Below are positions 13,131 through 24,798 of a stretch of 64,000 bases of DNA, piece by piece. Where the stretch lies: assembly GCA_003254905.1 (NCBI GenBank), contig QANU01011901.1, forward strand, positions 1,669,059-1,733,058, written 5' to 3'. Within the stretch, counting starts at the first letter, position 1. The number at the start of each line of letters is the position of its first letter. The stretch is from Nissolia schottii. Lineage: Eukaryota; Streptophyta; Magnoliopsida; Fabales; Fabaceae. A model generated the notes under the pieces. The model worked only from the letters and a program-made list of their open reading frames with translations, had not been told where the DNA came from and did no database searches. The translations under genes and the position numbers were made by a program.

Positions 13131-13765
13131 GGGGAATTTTCTAATTATTATCTAAGTAATTATTTCTAAGGTATGCCAAACCGATTTGGCCGAAACCTAT
13201 CTAAAGTATCGTTCAATTCTAAGATTCAGTTATTATCCTTTTTATATTATTGTGATTGACTTTCTAGCAACTTAAGGTTGCCTTAACACTCCTAATTGGC
13301 AACCTATTTTCCTCATGATGCTTAGAAATATTTGATATGACATATAGTAAAATCACACACACAATTCAATTAATTTAACATAATTATTAACAATTTATAA
13401 ACTAAATTGAACTAGTGTTTTCGAGATGCTGTGCTTTCAGAGAACTTACGGAAACTATACTTTTAGGCTATTCGTCCCCAAACTCCCAGGGTGTAAATTA
13501 ATTCCTAAATTACTCTCAATTTTCTAAGGTTTTCTAGCCAACGTTAATTCTTGCAACTGAAACTTAAACTTACGAGTATGTAGAATTGGTTTGCTGCCTT
13601 TGGAAGCTTTAAAGTTCTTTAAGTTATCCTTGGATCCTTAATTTCTCATAAGGGAATATTTATTTCATTTTCTATTGATCACACTTACGCACCTCCAAAA
13701 CACACACCTACTCCTAAGCTCACACACGACCCTATAAATCCACATTCACACATTTCTTTTTCTCC

Positions 13766-13766
<1 letters not shown>

Positions 13767-13798
<32 letters not shown>

Positions 13799-14180
13799 CC
13801 CTTAAATATATACATTCTCCACTCACACATCAGTACCACAACATACACCATCACATGCACTCACGCCAAATCACACACTCACCCAAAATCACGCACCCAC
13901 ACACACCATAACACACATGCACTCACACACTCACCCATCTTCACGTGCATGCACACATCGTATCACTCCTGCACTCTCACATCAAAATACTATCATCCAT
14001 CTTCACATGCATGCACCCACCATAGCACATTTGTACTCACACATCAAACCACCCTCACCTATCTTCACATGCACCCACACACACACAAACTGTGACGCAT
14101 GCACACACATGCACACTCAAACCGCAACTCATCCGCACCCACACTCACCCAAAACATAACCCACATGCATACACACACCT
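13767..14180. repeat. (TA)n microsatellite followed by a CA-rich degenerate minisatellite
   Basis: About 13768-13797 is an alternating TA run. From about 13810 to 14180 the + strand is a degenerate array of CACACAC, CACTCAC and CATGCAC words. It codes for nothing convincing; the His/Thr-rich ORFs it creates are by-products of the repeat. Confidence 0.75.
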
Positions 14181-14329
14181 AAAAACACAATGGCACAACT
14201 TAGTCTCAGTTGAACAAACAGTTATTTTACAAAACAACAATAATTACAAATCCACTCAAGTTAGTGGGTGTTTTACGGATTACCCATTTAAAAGAAAAAG
14301 GAAAAGCTTGGAGGAATCAACAATGGCAA

Positions 14330-15125
14330 GGTGATTTGCGGAGGGGCCTCGGGTCAGCCCTCAAACTTCGCATGCAAGGCCACTGGAGGGGAGGGATGGC
14401 GATGACTGTGATGGTGTTGACCTTGGTGAAGGATGGAGAGGAGAGGGAGGGTACGACGGTTGTGATGGTGGCTTCGGTGTGGGAGAGAGAAAAAGCACGA
14501 AGATGGAGAGGGAGAGAGAGATGGTGCCAAACGTTTCTTTCTTGGTGGAGGGAGGGTGAAAGGGAGCCGTGGGTGGTGGCGGTTTCACGGCGGAAGGAAA
14601 GGGAAAGAGGAAAAGCAGTGGGTGGCGGTGATTGAAGGAAAAGAGACGAAGATGGATGGATGAAGAAGAAGGTGGGCTTCGGTTTTGCCTGCTGTTTTTG
14701 TTTCCTTTGTCGCTGAGAGAATTTTAGAGAGAGCTTTCGGTGGCTTGTGAATTCGGCTGAGGGAGGAATGGGAGGGTTGTGGGGTGCTGTGGGGTGAGAG
14801 AATTGGGAGAGAGACACGGTGAGGTATGAGGGAAATGAGGGAGAGAGAGAGCTACGGTGGCTAAGGGAAAATGAGAGAAAGAGCTTGCCGTGGTGGTTGG
14901 CTTTTGTGGATGAGAGAATGAGCTTGTGGTTTGTGGCTTTGTTGAGTCAGGGACTTGAGAAAAAGAGCTGCGGATTGGCAAGGGAAATGAGGGAGCTTGC
15001 TTTTCCAAGTGAAAATAAGAAAGGTGATGACTTGCTTGGTTGGTGAGGGAAATTAAAATTTCTCTCTTGGTTGCTTGCTTCATAAGCTGAGGAAGCTTCT
15101 GAATATGTGTGTGCCGCACCTGTCC
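14330..15125 (-). other. Purine/pyrimidine-skewed leader-like tract
   Basis: The + strand is strongly G and A rich (many GAGAGAG and GGAGGG words); the minus strand reads as a long CT-rich leader such as those of plant transcripts or retroelement R/U5 regions. ORFs on both strands are compositional by-products. The minus strand leads through the CA/GT array toward the broken ORF ending at 12415, so 15.1-11.8 kb may be one decayed minus-strand transcription unit or a retroelement. This is inference. Confidence 0.35.
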
Positions 15126-15149
15126 CTAGAGGGCCTTGCCATGTTGCCA

Positions 15150-17445
15150 TGAGTCATCAATGTTGATGATTAAACAGATGTCTTATAAAACTTTTTGAAC
15201 ACCAAAATGTAATTTATTAACTTTTTTAAGGATGAATTAAATTAATTAAGGATACATATGAGTCAATTTTTATAAAATTGAGTTTCAATGATACTTTTAA
15301 TATATAATTTAATTACAACGAAAAAAATAATTTATTTTAAGGCTCACAGGATTATGCGAGGGCCCCGAATTATTATCTTTATTGCTACTTTTAAAGATAA
15401 CATAATAATTTTAAATTCTATATCTAGTTAAACAAATTATTTATTTATCTATTTCGTGAAATAATTTTAAAGAAAGTAGAGTTTACATGGGAGCTCAAGC
15501 CAAAAATTACAGCACAAAAATGTTGTGCAATTCTTTTTAGATTCATTTGAAGCACTGGATAGGATCCACATCAAAAAAATAACAGAATATGACTAAGAGC
15601 ATATGAGAGCTTGAGATGAGAGCATTATGTAACATATAGCAGTTGATATTATTTGCTTTTAGTAAAAATAATTTCATTATTTAAGCATGTTACTGCGTGA
15701 AGAAACTAGCCTAGCTACTTCTCATATCTTAATATTTTGTAACTGGCATATTAGTCTCAAATTATAAAAGTTTTAACAGAATTACAATAATATTTTTTGT
15801 ATGTATGATTTTAAGTGTATTTTGAAAAAAAATTGTTACAATAATTTTTCATTAAATAAATCTAAAATGTTGATCCTACTTATTTTAGAATGTCTTCCCG
15901 AGTAAGAATTTGCCAAAAATTCTAAAATTCTAATATTAATTTAATTGGCCAAAAATCAATTTTCATGGCTTGAAAACGCCCACACATCCCAGAAAAAAAG
16001 AAAAAGAAAAAACGCGCCAAATCTTTTCTTTAAAAGTAATGTTATTTGGACATGATAGGTTTGTTTAATGAGACATGATAAAAATATAGTAACACTGCAA
16101 CAAAAATTATGTTGTTTATTAAGACATGAATAAAAATTTATGTCGTATGACAGAAAATTTGTATATTTTTTATACATCTATTTACTTGAAACACAAAGAC
16201 AAAAACAAAAGTTTAAAGAAATTTTGATTTTCAATTTTACTTGTTACATACTTTTTTATTAATTATTTTATCCAACAACTCTAATCACTCACCACCGCAA
16301 TAATCACCACCTTTGCAACCAACGTAGCCACCACCAATTGCAATCACCACCATCTCCATTACCAACTTGGCCACCACCAACATGACCATCACCACCACCT
16401 CTGCCACCAATGTGGTCACCACCACCACCACCAACAACACACAAAACAACCACAATCACCTCCAATTTCTTCTTTGTTGCCAACCTCCGCCTCTCCCCTT
16501 CCTCTTGGTCGTTGCTCCCTCGCTGTTCAACTGGGACGTAATCGTCTTCTGTCGCAAGTTCCGACAATGGAGCTTGAGCACCAGATTTGCCACTTAGGTG
16601 TCAAGATATGCCACTTTGGGACATCAAATCTAAGCATAGAGGCCGTTTTCATTTCTATATCCGAAGAGAAATGGAGGTATGTCAAACTAGTCCGACAACA
16701 GAGGAAATAAGAGGGTAGATGACACTGAAATTTCGGAAGGAGGAAGGAGAAAAGAAGAAGAATGAAGAAAGAAGGAGCAAAGAGTTTTTTTTTAACCATT
16801 TTTCATTTCTTTTCATGTGTTGTACTACAAAATTAAACATGATATAAATACTCTCTATGTATCATCACCAAATATAACGTAACACTAACTTTCAGTCATT
16901 ATTTTATCTCTTTACCCCATATGTCTCCGTTTTATACTTTAATCATGTTTTAACATCTAAACGTAAAGAATGACGAATCACCCACCTTGACCCTTTCTTT
17001 GCTTTGTTTTGCTTCGTATAAATTTCCATTAGATTCAATGCTTCTTATAAACCCTAAACGCAAATTCCCATGATATTCTATACCATGGAGACCAAAAGAT
17101 AATGAAAATTTACACGGAGCAGAGCAAAGCAGCAAAGAAGGGGTCGAGGTGGGTGGGTGCTTGACGATTCCACCTTTCATTTTATCACTATACTTTACTT
17201 GTAATTCTCTTCATACATACATAGTGATGCTTTGAAACAGGACGAATTGAATTGGTTCACCTGAACTCCCAATCAGAGGTGAGACCGTTAATCTTCAATT
17301 TCCTCTCTCTCTCTCTCTGTCTGTGCTGAATTCTAGTAACCATGTTCATTTTGATTAGAATCAGATAATAATCATATTTGCGAGTAAGAATTATACTTCC
17401 TCTGGGATTTTGAAACTTGATTCTGTTTGCATGATATTATAGATT
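15150..17445. other. Intergenic region and probable promoter of the WD40 gene
   Basis: AT-rich DNA without a supported gene. From 16280 to 16470 there is a (CCA/ACC)n-like trinucleotide tract that gives false His/Thr- or Gly-rich ORFs. A CT microsatellite at about 17303-17319 probably lies in the 5' leader of the following gene. Confidence 0.45.
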
Positions 17446-20400
17446 ATGAGTGGGTTGAACAAAGGTTCAAGTAGCTGTGGTGATGGCGATGAACCCTTTG
17501 CCGGTGGAATAGTTGAAGAAAGGGCAAGTTACCACCTTGATCATGAAATTGCGCAGCTCACGAGGTTTAGGTCAGGTCCTAATGAGCTTTTGGGGCGTTG
17601 TTGTGGTGGTGGTAGAAGAACAAGGTTACCTGTGTCAACGGTTAGAATGCTAGTTGGTAGAGAAGGTAATTACTCTGGACGTGGAAAGTTCTCATCTGCA
17701 GATGCTTGCCACGTTTTGAGCCGCTATTTGCCTACCAAAGGTCCTTGGATTGTCGACCGCATGAGAAGCCGCGCCTATATTTCACAATTTTCGGCTGATG
17801 GTTCTCTTTTTATTGCTGGATTCCAGGTCTTTTTATTTGATTTTGTTCTTGAATTTATTATCAATGTTGTTATGTTGTATTTAATTGTATGAAGCTGAAG
17901 GTGATTCTGTTGAAGTGAAGAGTGTTATCTTGTTTTGAAACAGGGAAGCCACATCAGGGTCTACGATGTTGAAAGGGGCTGGAAAGTTATCAAGGACATC
18001 TCTGCTAGAAATTTGAGGTGGACTATTACTGATTCATCACTCTCACCGGACCGACAGTATCTTGTAAGTTTCAGTTCATTATGTGGAATAAGGGTGTGGA
18101 CTATGGACGACATTACTGGAAGGATGAATTTCTTGTCAGTATTTCAAATGAGCAATGTTGTGAATCTTATACAATCTCTTACTATGTTTCTTTTCGCAAG
18201 CTGATTTTTTACTGATTATTGTAGGTTTACTCTAGTATGTCACCCATTATCAATATGGTCAATGTTGGATCTGCTACAACAGAGTCAGTAGCAAATGTTA
18301 CAGTAAGTGCTGGGAATTTCTCACTTTTTATTCATAATAACCAGTGTCGTATAATTGGTACTGTTACACACCCTCCAGCTGCTGTAACCGAAGCTAATAC
18401 TCTAGAAGAAAGAGCCGATTAAGGAGGGCAATTAATTCAGAATAAAATCTGAATTGTTTAGCAATAAAATCTGATTTGTTAGACAAATCAGGAGATAATA
18501 ATTTAGTTGAGATTTATTAGGAAAGGAGAGTTGTTAGGAGAGAATAATGTCCAATCCATGATTTTCTCTCACAAGTTAGTATAAGTGAGATCTTTGGGGG
18601 AGGAGGATAGGCATTCAGAATTTTGGATGGACTAGGAGGACCAAGGGATCCTTATTTCCCAGGAATATTTCTTATTTTCTGTTTTTGCATTCTCGGCCTA
18701 GGCCATCATTGTTCAATTCTGCACCGAAATTCCCCATTGGAATTCGGACATTATCAATAAAATACCATCAGTTTCAGCAAGTAAATTTAATCGATACCAG
18801 TTCTTACATATTCCTAGCAAGTAATTTACTCTAAATTTCTCATTAGATCAACTAGTGCAAAGGGAGAGCTGATTGGACTGATAGCCATGGCAAATAGTGC
18901 AAGAGCTTATACATTTTTTCTTGTGTTTAACCCACAATTGTTATGTATAAGAATGTATATGTATAGTATACCAATTTGTGTGTACCATACACATGGAGAC
19001 ATTAAATAATTGTTTGTTTTACATTCAGGAACCCTTCTTTTATTGCAGGAAATTCATTATGGATTAGATTTTTCTTCTGATGAGGATGAGGAGGGATTTG
19101 GGGTTTTCTCTATCAAATTTTCAACAGATGGGCGAGAGCTTGTGGCTGCAACTAGCAATAGTTCAATTTGTGTTTACGATCTTGAGGCTGATAAGCTTAG
19201 CCTTAGAATGCCTGCTCACTTGGTATTCTAATTTCTAATTTTTGCTGCTAAAATTAGTTTCTACTTTCAAATAATTTTTCTAAAAGAAAAATAAAATTCT
19301 TCATACAAGGATGCGAATGGGAAGATGGCCGACTGCTTCACATAAGAATAGTAACTTAAATTTATGTTGGGATTAGTGGATAGTACTTTCTAATTTATTC
19401 TCTTTATTATCAAATATTTATACTCTTACTACGAAACGAATATCTTGTTCCCACAAGTAGTATGTCATAGGAATGTTGGCAACTCTAGAGTAGTTCAAAA
19501 GATATACATTCTTTAAGAAAGATTAAGGTTCCCCTGCTTTCTTATCCATTAAACTGAATTTGCTTTAAATCTTGAATATTTTAATTCAGTTTATGGTAGA
19601 GATTGTTTGTATGTAGATCATCAGTAATTTTGTTCACCACTTATAAAAGGCAGACAGTGATGGAGGTAGCTTTAGTTTTTATTTTCCAATTGCCAGTATG
19701 ATAGGTTATCATATCTTATTTGCCTTTTAATGTTGCAGTCTGACGTTAACACTGTCTGTTTTGCTGATGAATCTGGCCATCTCATGTATTCCGGAAGTGA
19801 TGATAGCTTCTGTAAGGTAAGCTTCAAATTCTAGTATAGGAATCTGGTGATAAGCATAAACCTCTAATGGAAGTGATGTTTTCATTTCATGCATACCAAT
19901 ATTCATTATAGGTGAGTTAAGTATTCTTCCTAGCTGTTGTTTATTATGCTGTGAGGTGTAGTAAGTGAATTCTGATATATTGATTGTTGGCAGTGCAATT
20001 AACTTATCCACAACTTCTTATAGAGCTAAGGTTATAGTTTCCTTTTTTTTTTGCTTCCTATTGTTGTTAATTAAGCATGGTATATGTATGAGTGGCTTGT
20101 AGTGAAGGAAGGAAATACTATTATACATGCAGAGTTAATTCTACACTGCATTATTATTATTATTTTAATTCATTTGCCTAGAATATTGAAACTTCATGTT
20201 TCTGGTACTATTAATCAGTGAAGTAATTCTTGGCTGTCATCACTCTGTGCAGGTGTGGGATAGGCGTTGCCTTGTCACACAACCAGCTGGTATCTTAATG
20301 GGCCACTTAGAAGGAATTACATACATTGATAGCCGTGGGGATGGCCGTTATTTGATTTCTAATGGAAAAGATCAAACTACCAAGCTATGGGACATAAGGA

Positions 20401-22257
20401 AGATGACTTCTAATGCCAGGAAGTAAGTCTGTTCATCATATTTCCTTTTTTCCCTCCTTTTAATTCTGTCTTATTCTACTCTTATACTAGCGTTCTCATT
20501 GTTAAGTAAGATATGGATTCAGGCAAAGGAATTTGCTAGTTCTACCCATCTTGAAATGCTATTTCATGATAACATCAGAATTTGAGAGAAATAAATAAAA
20601 TAAAAAAGAGAGAATACAGAGACAGAATAGGAAAAGAAAATTACGCAGGACATTCACGTTAAATTCAATACATTCTTAAAATGAGAAGTCAATTTCATTA
20701 AGCCTTTTTTTGACATTCTTACAATAAGAATGAAATTACAACAATGTAGCTTACTACTAGTAAAATACGGTGTTTCTTTTGTTCTTTTCATTTTATCCGT
20801 AAAATCCAGTGAGGCCTTTGTCTTTTCTGTGCTCCAGTATATTTTTTTGGTTGTTAATTATGTTGTTAATAACCGTGAAGTTCATAATGCTTTTAATAGT
20901 TGTAAAGTGTAACCCTTGTTTGACATGAATCTGTGTGCGTTTGTGCATGTTCACATCCTAATATTTTTTGAGCTGGGCTGGGTATTTGTCCAAGAAAAGA
21001 AGTGAAGAAAAGCAAAGCTGTAGTGACTCTGATGCATATTTGTTTTTCTGACTCTATGATGTTATATTTAATGATGATGCGTGTTACTTAAACCAACAGT
21101 CCTATGATTGGAGACGTAGATTGGGACTACCGGTGGATGGACTACCCTGACCATGCAAGACATTTGAAACATCCCTATGACCAGTCATTAGCAACATATA
21201 GAGGCCACTCAGTGCTGCGTACTCTAATTCGCTGTTATTTCTCACCATCATATAGGTAACTTGTGTTTTTTCGAATTTCCTCACTCTAGTATCACTGTTC
21301 TTTTACACGATTTAAGTTTCTTAAATGTCCAAAGTATTTGGGTTTTGAATTGCTTGTGATTAAATCTATTTTTAAATCAGATAGCTGTATATTTTACAAT
21401 ACTGAACCAATTCCATGGCATTTGGTTCAGAGTGACTTGAATATATATTTGTCATCCATTGTTTTAATATTATCCGCATACTATTGTGTCACTAGGATAT
21501 AAAAGCCAGAAAAAGTTTCCTCTTGCCATAAGGATATTTCTTTGTGTAATAATCAATATAGTATTTTTCAGCTTGCAGTCATTTTTCAAGAAACTTATTC
21601 TTGCTTTTACTTTTTGGGTCAAGTTATTAGAAGGTTGAAATATATGAATTACGTGTCTATTAACTATTTCAGTGCTTTGGTTTGGCAGTGATAATGCTGC
21701 CTGTTCTCTTTGCATCTAATATCATGACGAATGCGAATGGTATCTCATGATGTGTACTTTTTGTTGCAGCACTGGTCAAAAGTATATTTACACTGGGTCC
21801 AGCGATTCCTCTGTTTACATATATGACCTGGTAAGACCGATTGCTTAGATACATTATCAACAGTTAGTTTATTTGTGTGAAGGGCTTTGGTTTAATCCAT
21901 TTTTTGGCTCTGATCAGTTTTATAAGTGTCTATCATCTGTAGTAAGCTTTCTCTTTTGGTAATAAACTTGTTATGTTCACTTTGTTTCTGGTTTTCCTCT
22001 GCTCAACAAGTACAAGATATCAACAACGTGATTGTAACATGGATACTTCTTTGTAGGTGACTGGAGCTCAAGTTGCAAAACTTGACCATCATGAAGCACC
22101 CGTACGAGATTGTAGTTGGCATCCTATATACCCAATATTGGTCTCGTCGGCCTGGGATGGTGATATTGTTAGGTGGGAATTTCCGGGAAGCGATAAAGCC
22201 CCTGCACCACCAAACCGAAGAGCAGGTTGTACTCGAAGGAGAGAATCTTATTTCTAA
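17446..22257 (+). CDS. LEC14B-like: WD40-repeat protein, LEC14B type (DCAF11/WDR23-like)
   Basis: Nine exons: 17446-17826, 17944-18063, 18225-18302, 19049-19222, 19739-19816, 20253-20422, 21100-21255, 21770-21830, 22057-22257; 1419 nt, 472 residues, matching LEC14B. WD units are visible as IRVYD, SICVYDLE, KVWDRR, TKLWDIR, SVYIYDL and DIVRWEF, making a beta-propeller. Two repeats end in WDxR (WDRR and WDIR), the DWD box used by plant receptors of CUL4-DDB1 ubiquitin ligases. The conserved N-terminus contains HEIAQLTRFRSGP. Probable role: substrate receptor in a nuclear CUL4 ligase, by family relation to human DCAF11; the substrate is unknown. Intron 3 (18303-19048) carries LTR-like sequence. 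Start: first ATG of the open frame, MSGLNKGSS. Confidence 0.93.
18330..18790. mobile_element. LTR-like fragment inside intron 3 of the WD40 gene
   Basis: A stretch beginning near TGTTACACACCC and ending near the ATCAATAAAATACCATCAG signal has the look of a copia-type LTR: TG start, CTCTCAC/TTAGTATAAG leader words and a polyadenylation-like AATAAA late in the unit. I found no convincing target duplication, so the borders are uncertain and this is a weak call. Confidence 0.3.
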
Positions 22258-22274
22258 TTCATTTTTCTTTTAAG

Positions 22275-22560
22275 GCTATGTTTGGATATTTTATTGTTGA
22301 ATGGAATGGAATGGAATGTGATGGAATGGATATCAAAATCAAATAATGGAATTGAGTGCAGTTTCTATCTCATTGTTTGGAAAATACAATGAAAATGGAT
22401 GGAATGCTAAGGTACGGAAATTCTCACATCCAAATCTCTTCCGTTCTATCCTATTTTAAAATGTCCAAACAATAGAATTTGACACCATTTCACTCCACAC
22501 AATGAAAACACCATTCTATTACATTCTATTCCACATATATCCGTAGCAATATTGGACTTA
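22275..22560. repeat. Foldback (MITE-like) repeat in the 3' flank of the WD40 gene
   Basis: A GGAATGGAATGTGATGGAATGG tract at about 22299-22329 is the imperfect reverse complement of CCATTCTATTACATTCTATTCC at about 22510-22532, and TGTTTGGA/TCCAAACA words pair inside it. The arms fold with several mismatches. No clear target duplication is seen. Because it starts within 20 bases of the stop codon it is probably part of the 3' UTR. Confidence 0.5.
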
Positions 22561-24630
22561 AGATCTTAACTTTTTTTTTTTTTTAATTTTGTCACAGTTG
22601 CGCAAAGAGGTGCCCGAGTTATATTCCGTAACTTATTTTTCTAGGGTTTGTGGGCCAACTTCACGCAGTGGGAAAAAGCTCGGTAGCTGTTGTAAGCCTA
22701 TCGTCGGTGCAGCAAGCCTTAGCAAATGTAAATCTTGTCCCTGGTGAAAAAATATATGTATAATATATTCCTTGATAATAGTTTTCTAACTGCAATACCT
22801 GGCTTGTGGCGTTCAATGAAGAGGGGAAAAAAAAAATCAGTTCTATTTCTCGTCACTGTGAATACGTGCCACCGTATTTTGGATGTATATACTATGTAAA
22901 GTTCATTAAGTCTATTTATGTATTGAGCTCCTTGAGCAGGTCACATAATTAGAGCCTATGTTTTCTTGTGTTATTTTTGTACTAAACTGAATAGAATATA
23001 TTGAAATGCGGAGCTTTCAATCACTTGCTTTCACGCTGAGTTCGAATTTTAGATGTATGATGTCCAATGCAGGTCATATGCAACCACTGATTCCAAACTA
23101 ATTTATTACTTTTATATATATTTTACTAATTAATTCGTTTTAATTTTTGTTATTATTTAACAATTAGTTATTTAAACAATTTTACGAACAAAGGGAATTA
23201 AATTGAAAAATGTCCCATACAAATCCAACAATAAAAAAAAGGTGTAAAGCTGATTTGTTTTTTTAAAAAAGGGTTCACTTGGGAGGAGAAGTAAAAGATA
23301 TATATAAGATTAGGAGGAGTTAAAACTTAAATGAAACACAATAAGAAATTGTACAAGGTTCACAAAATTTGTCATTTACGAAACCAATAGGAAACTCATC
23401 ATCACATCCATACTTAATAAGGTTGTTAAAAGTGAGTCAAATTAGTCAAATGATTAATTTAATTGATTTTTTTTTTTAACTTCATATATTAATATAACCA
23501 TTGTTATAATCTTGGAACGAATTAGATAGTTATGTTGTCTTTGAACGTGAATGCTTCTCTTCTTATGAATTTTATTACTCTTTTTCTTTTTCTTCTAGCT
23601 GATTGAAGTTGTGGAAAGGGTTTTGATGTGCTGGTGTTATATTTATGTATCAGTTGATCCACATGCATCAATGTTAGCTTCATGTAGATTATGATCTTAA
23701 AGTGTGGAACGGCTATTAATTGAGCCTAAAAGATTAACTATTTGTTGGAATTGAACTTTTACAGTTATTAGAGCTACTTTGGTTGAATGAATAGCACCAC
23801 ATTAGTGGTAATGACATGAAAATCAGGTTCACATTTCTTAAGGCTCTGTAATGGGGGAAAGGGAAAGGTTGATTTGGTTCATAGGATTGGTAGTAAGATG
23901 GGAAAAGGAAATGTGTTATGCCATAGAGGCTAGAGCACTTGTTCCCTTCAGTTTATGCATTAAATCATCTTGTTACATTAGAAATTCTATCATTTTTATA
24001 AAGATTTATTAAGAATTGATTTCATTTTAACATAAAATATTATTTTATCTATATTCAACTAACTAAATTTACAAACTCTACCATCTTCATCAAATAAAAC
24101 TTATTAAATCTTATTATTATAAAAGACTATTTTATTCCTATTTTTTCCAAAAGATTTTTTTTTTTACAAAATATATTTTTTCAAAAAAAATTTTACCAAA
24201 AAAATTTTTCCCCAAAAATTATTATATCCAAAAAAAATTTAAAAATTCCAAAATAATTGGAAAAATAATTTTTTTCCAAAAATTTATTTTATTTTTCTTC
24301 AAAAAATATAATTTTTCTTCAAAAAATATAATTTTTCAAAAAATTATTTTTAAAAAATTCAATTCCTATTTTAATAAGGAAAAAAATGTAAATTAATCAA
24401 AATAAATTAAACCCATTCCTATTTTAATGAATTCCAAATATGATAGTTAATTTTTAAATTAACTTCATTCCTATCTTATGTAGTTAGTTTCAAATATGGT
24501 AATTGATTTGCAATTTAAAAATAAATCATTTTTCATTTCATTTGATTACAAACACATATATAATATTTATTTTTCTGTTTTATAATGTTTCCTTGTCATC
24601 TTAATTGACTGTTAGGTAACTTTTTTTTAA
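22561..24630. other. Intergenic region with AT-rich simple repeats
   Basis: No supported gene. Between 24130 and 24370 the sequence is almost pure A and T, with TTTTTC-CAAAAAA quasi-palindromes and a short tandem unit near 24296-24335 containing CTTCAAAAAATATAATTTTT. Confidence 0.5.
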
Positions 24631-24632
24631 TG

Positions 24633-24642
24633 TATATAAATA
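24633..24642 (+). promoter_or_regulatory. TATA box of the nucleoside hydrolase gene
   Basis: TATATAAATA sits about 157 bases before the start codon at 24799, a usual distance for a plant TATA box plus short leader. Confidence 0.6.
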
Positions 24643-24798
24643 GCGACATTATTTTCATCCTCTTCGTTCATTCATTCGATCATTCACCAACTTTCTCATT
24701 TGTTTGCTCGTTTCTCATATTCTGCTTCTCTCCCTCTCACTTTTAAGCTTTGTTTCAGGAACAACTCTATTTTCACGTAGCTCTTGAAACTACGGAGA

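Noticed and set aside
13917..14159. His/Thr-rich ORF
   Set aside because: Translation of a degenerate CA-rich repeat.
14317..15119. Overlapping Ser/Pro-rich minus-strand ORFs
   Set aside because: Strong purine/pyrimidine skew keeps several frames open at once; no motif.
16304..16597. Gly-rich (minus) and Thr/Asn-rich (plus) ORFs
   Set aside because: Both arise from a CCA/TGG trinucleotide tract.
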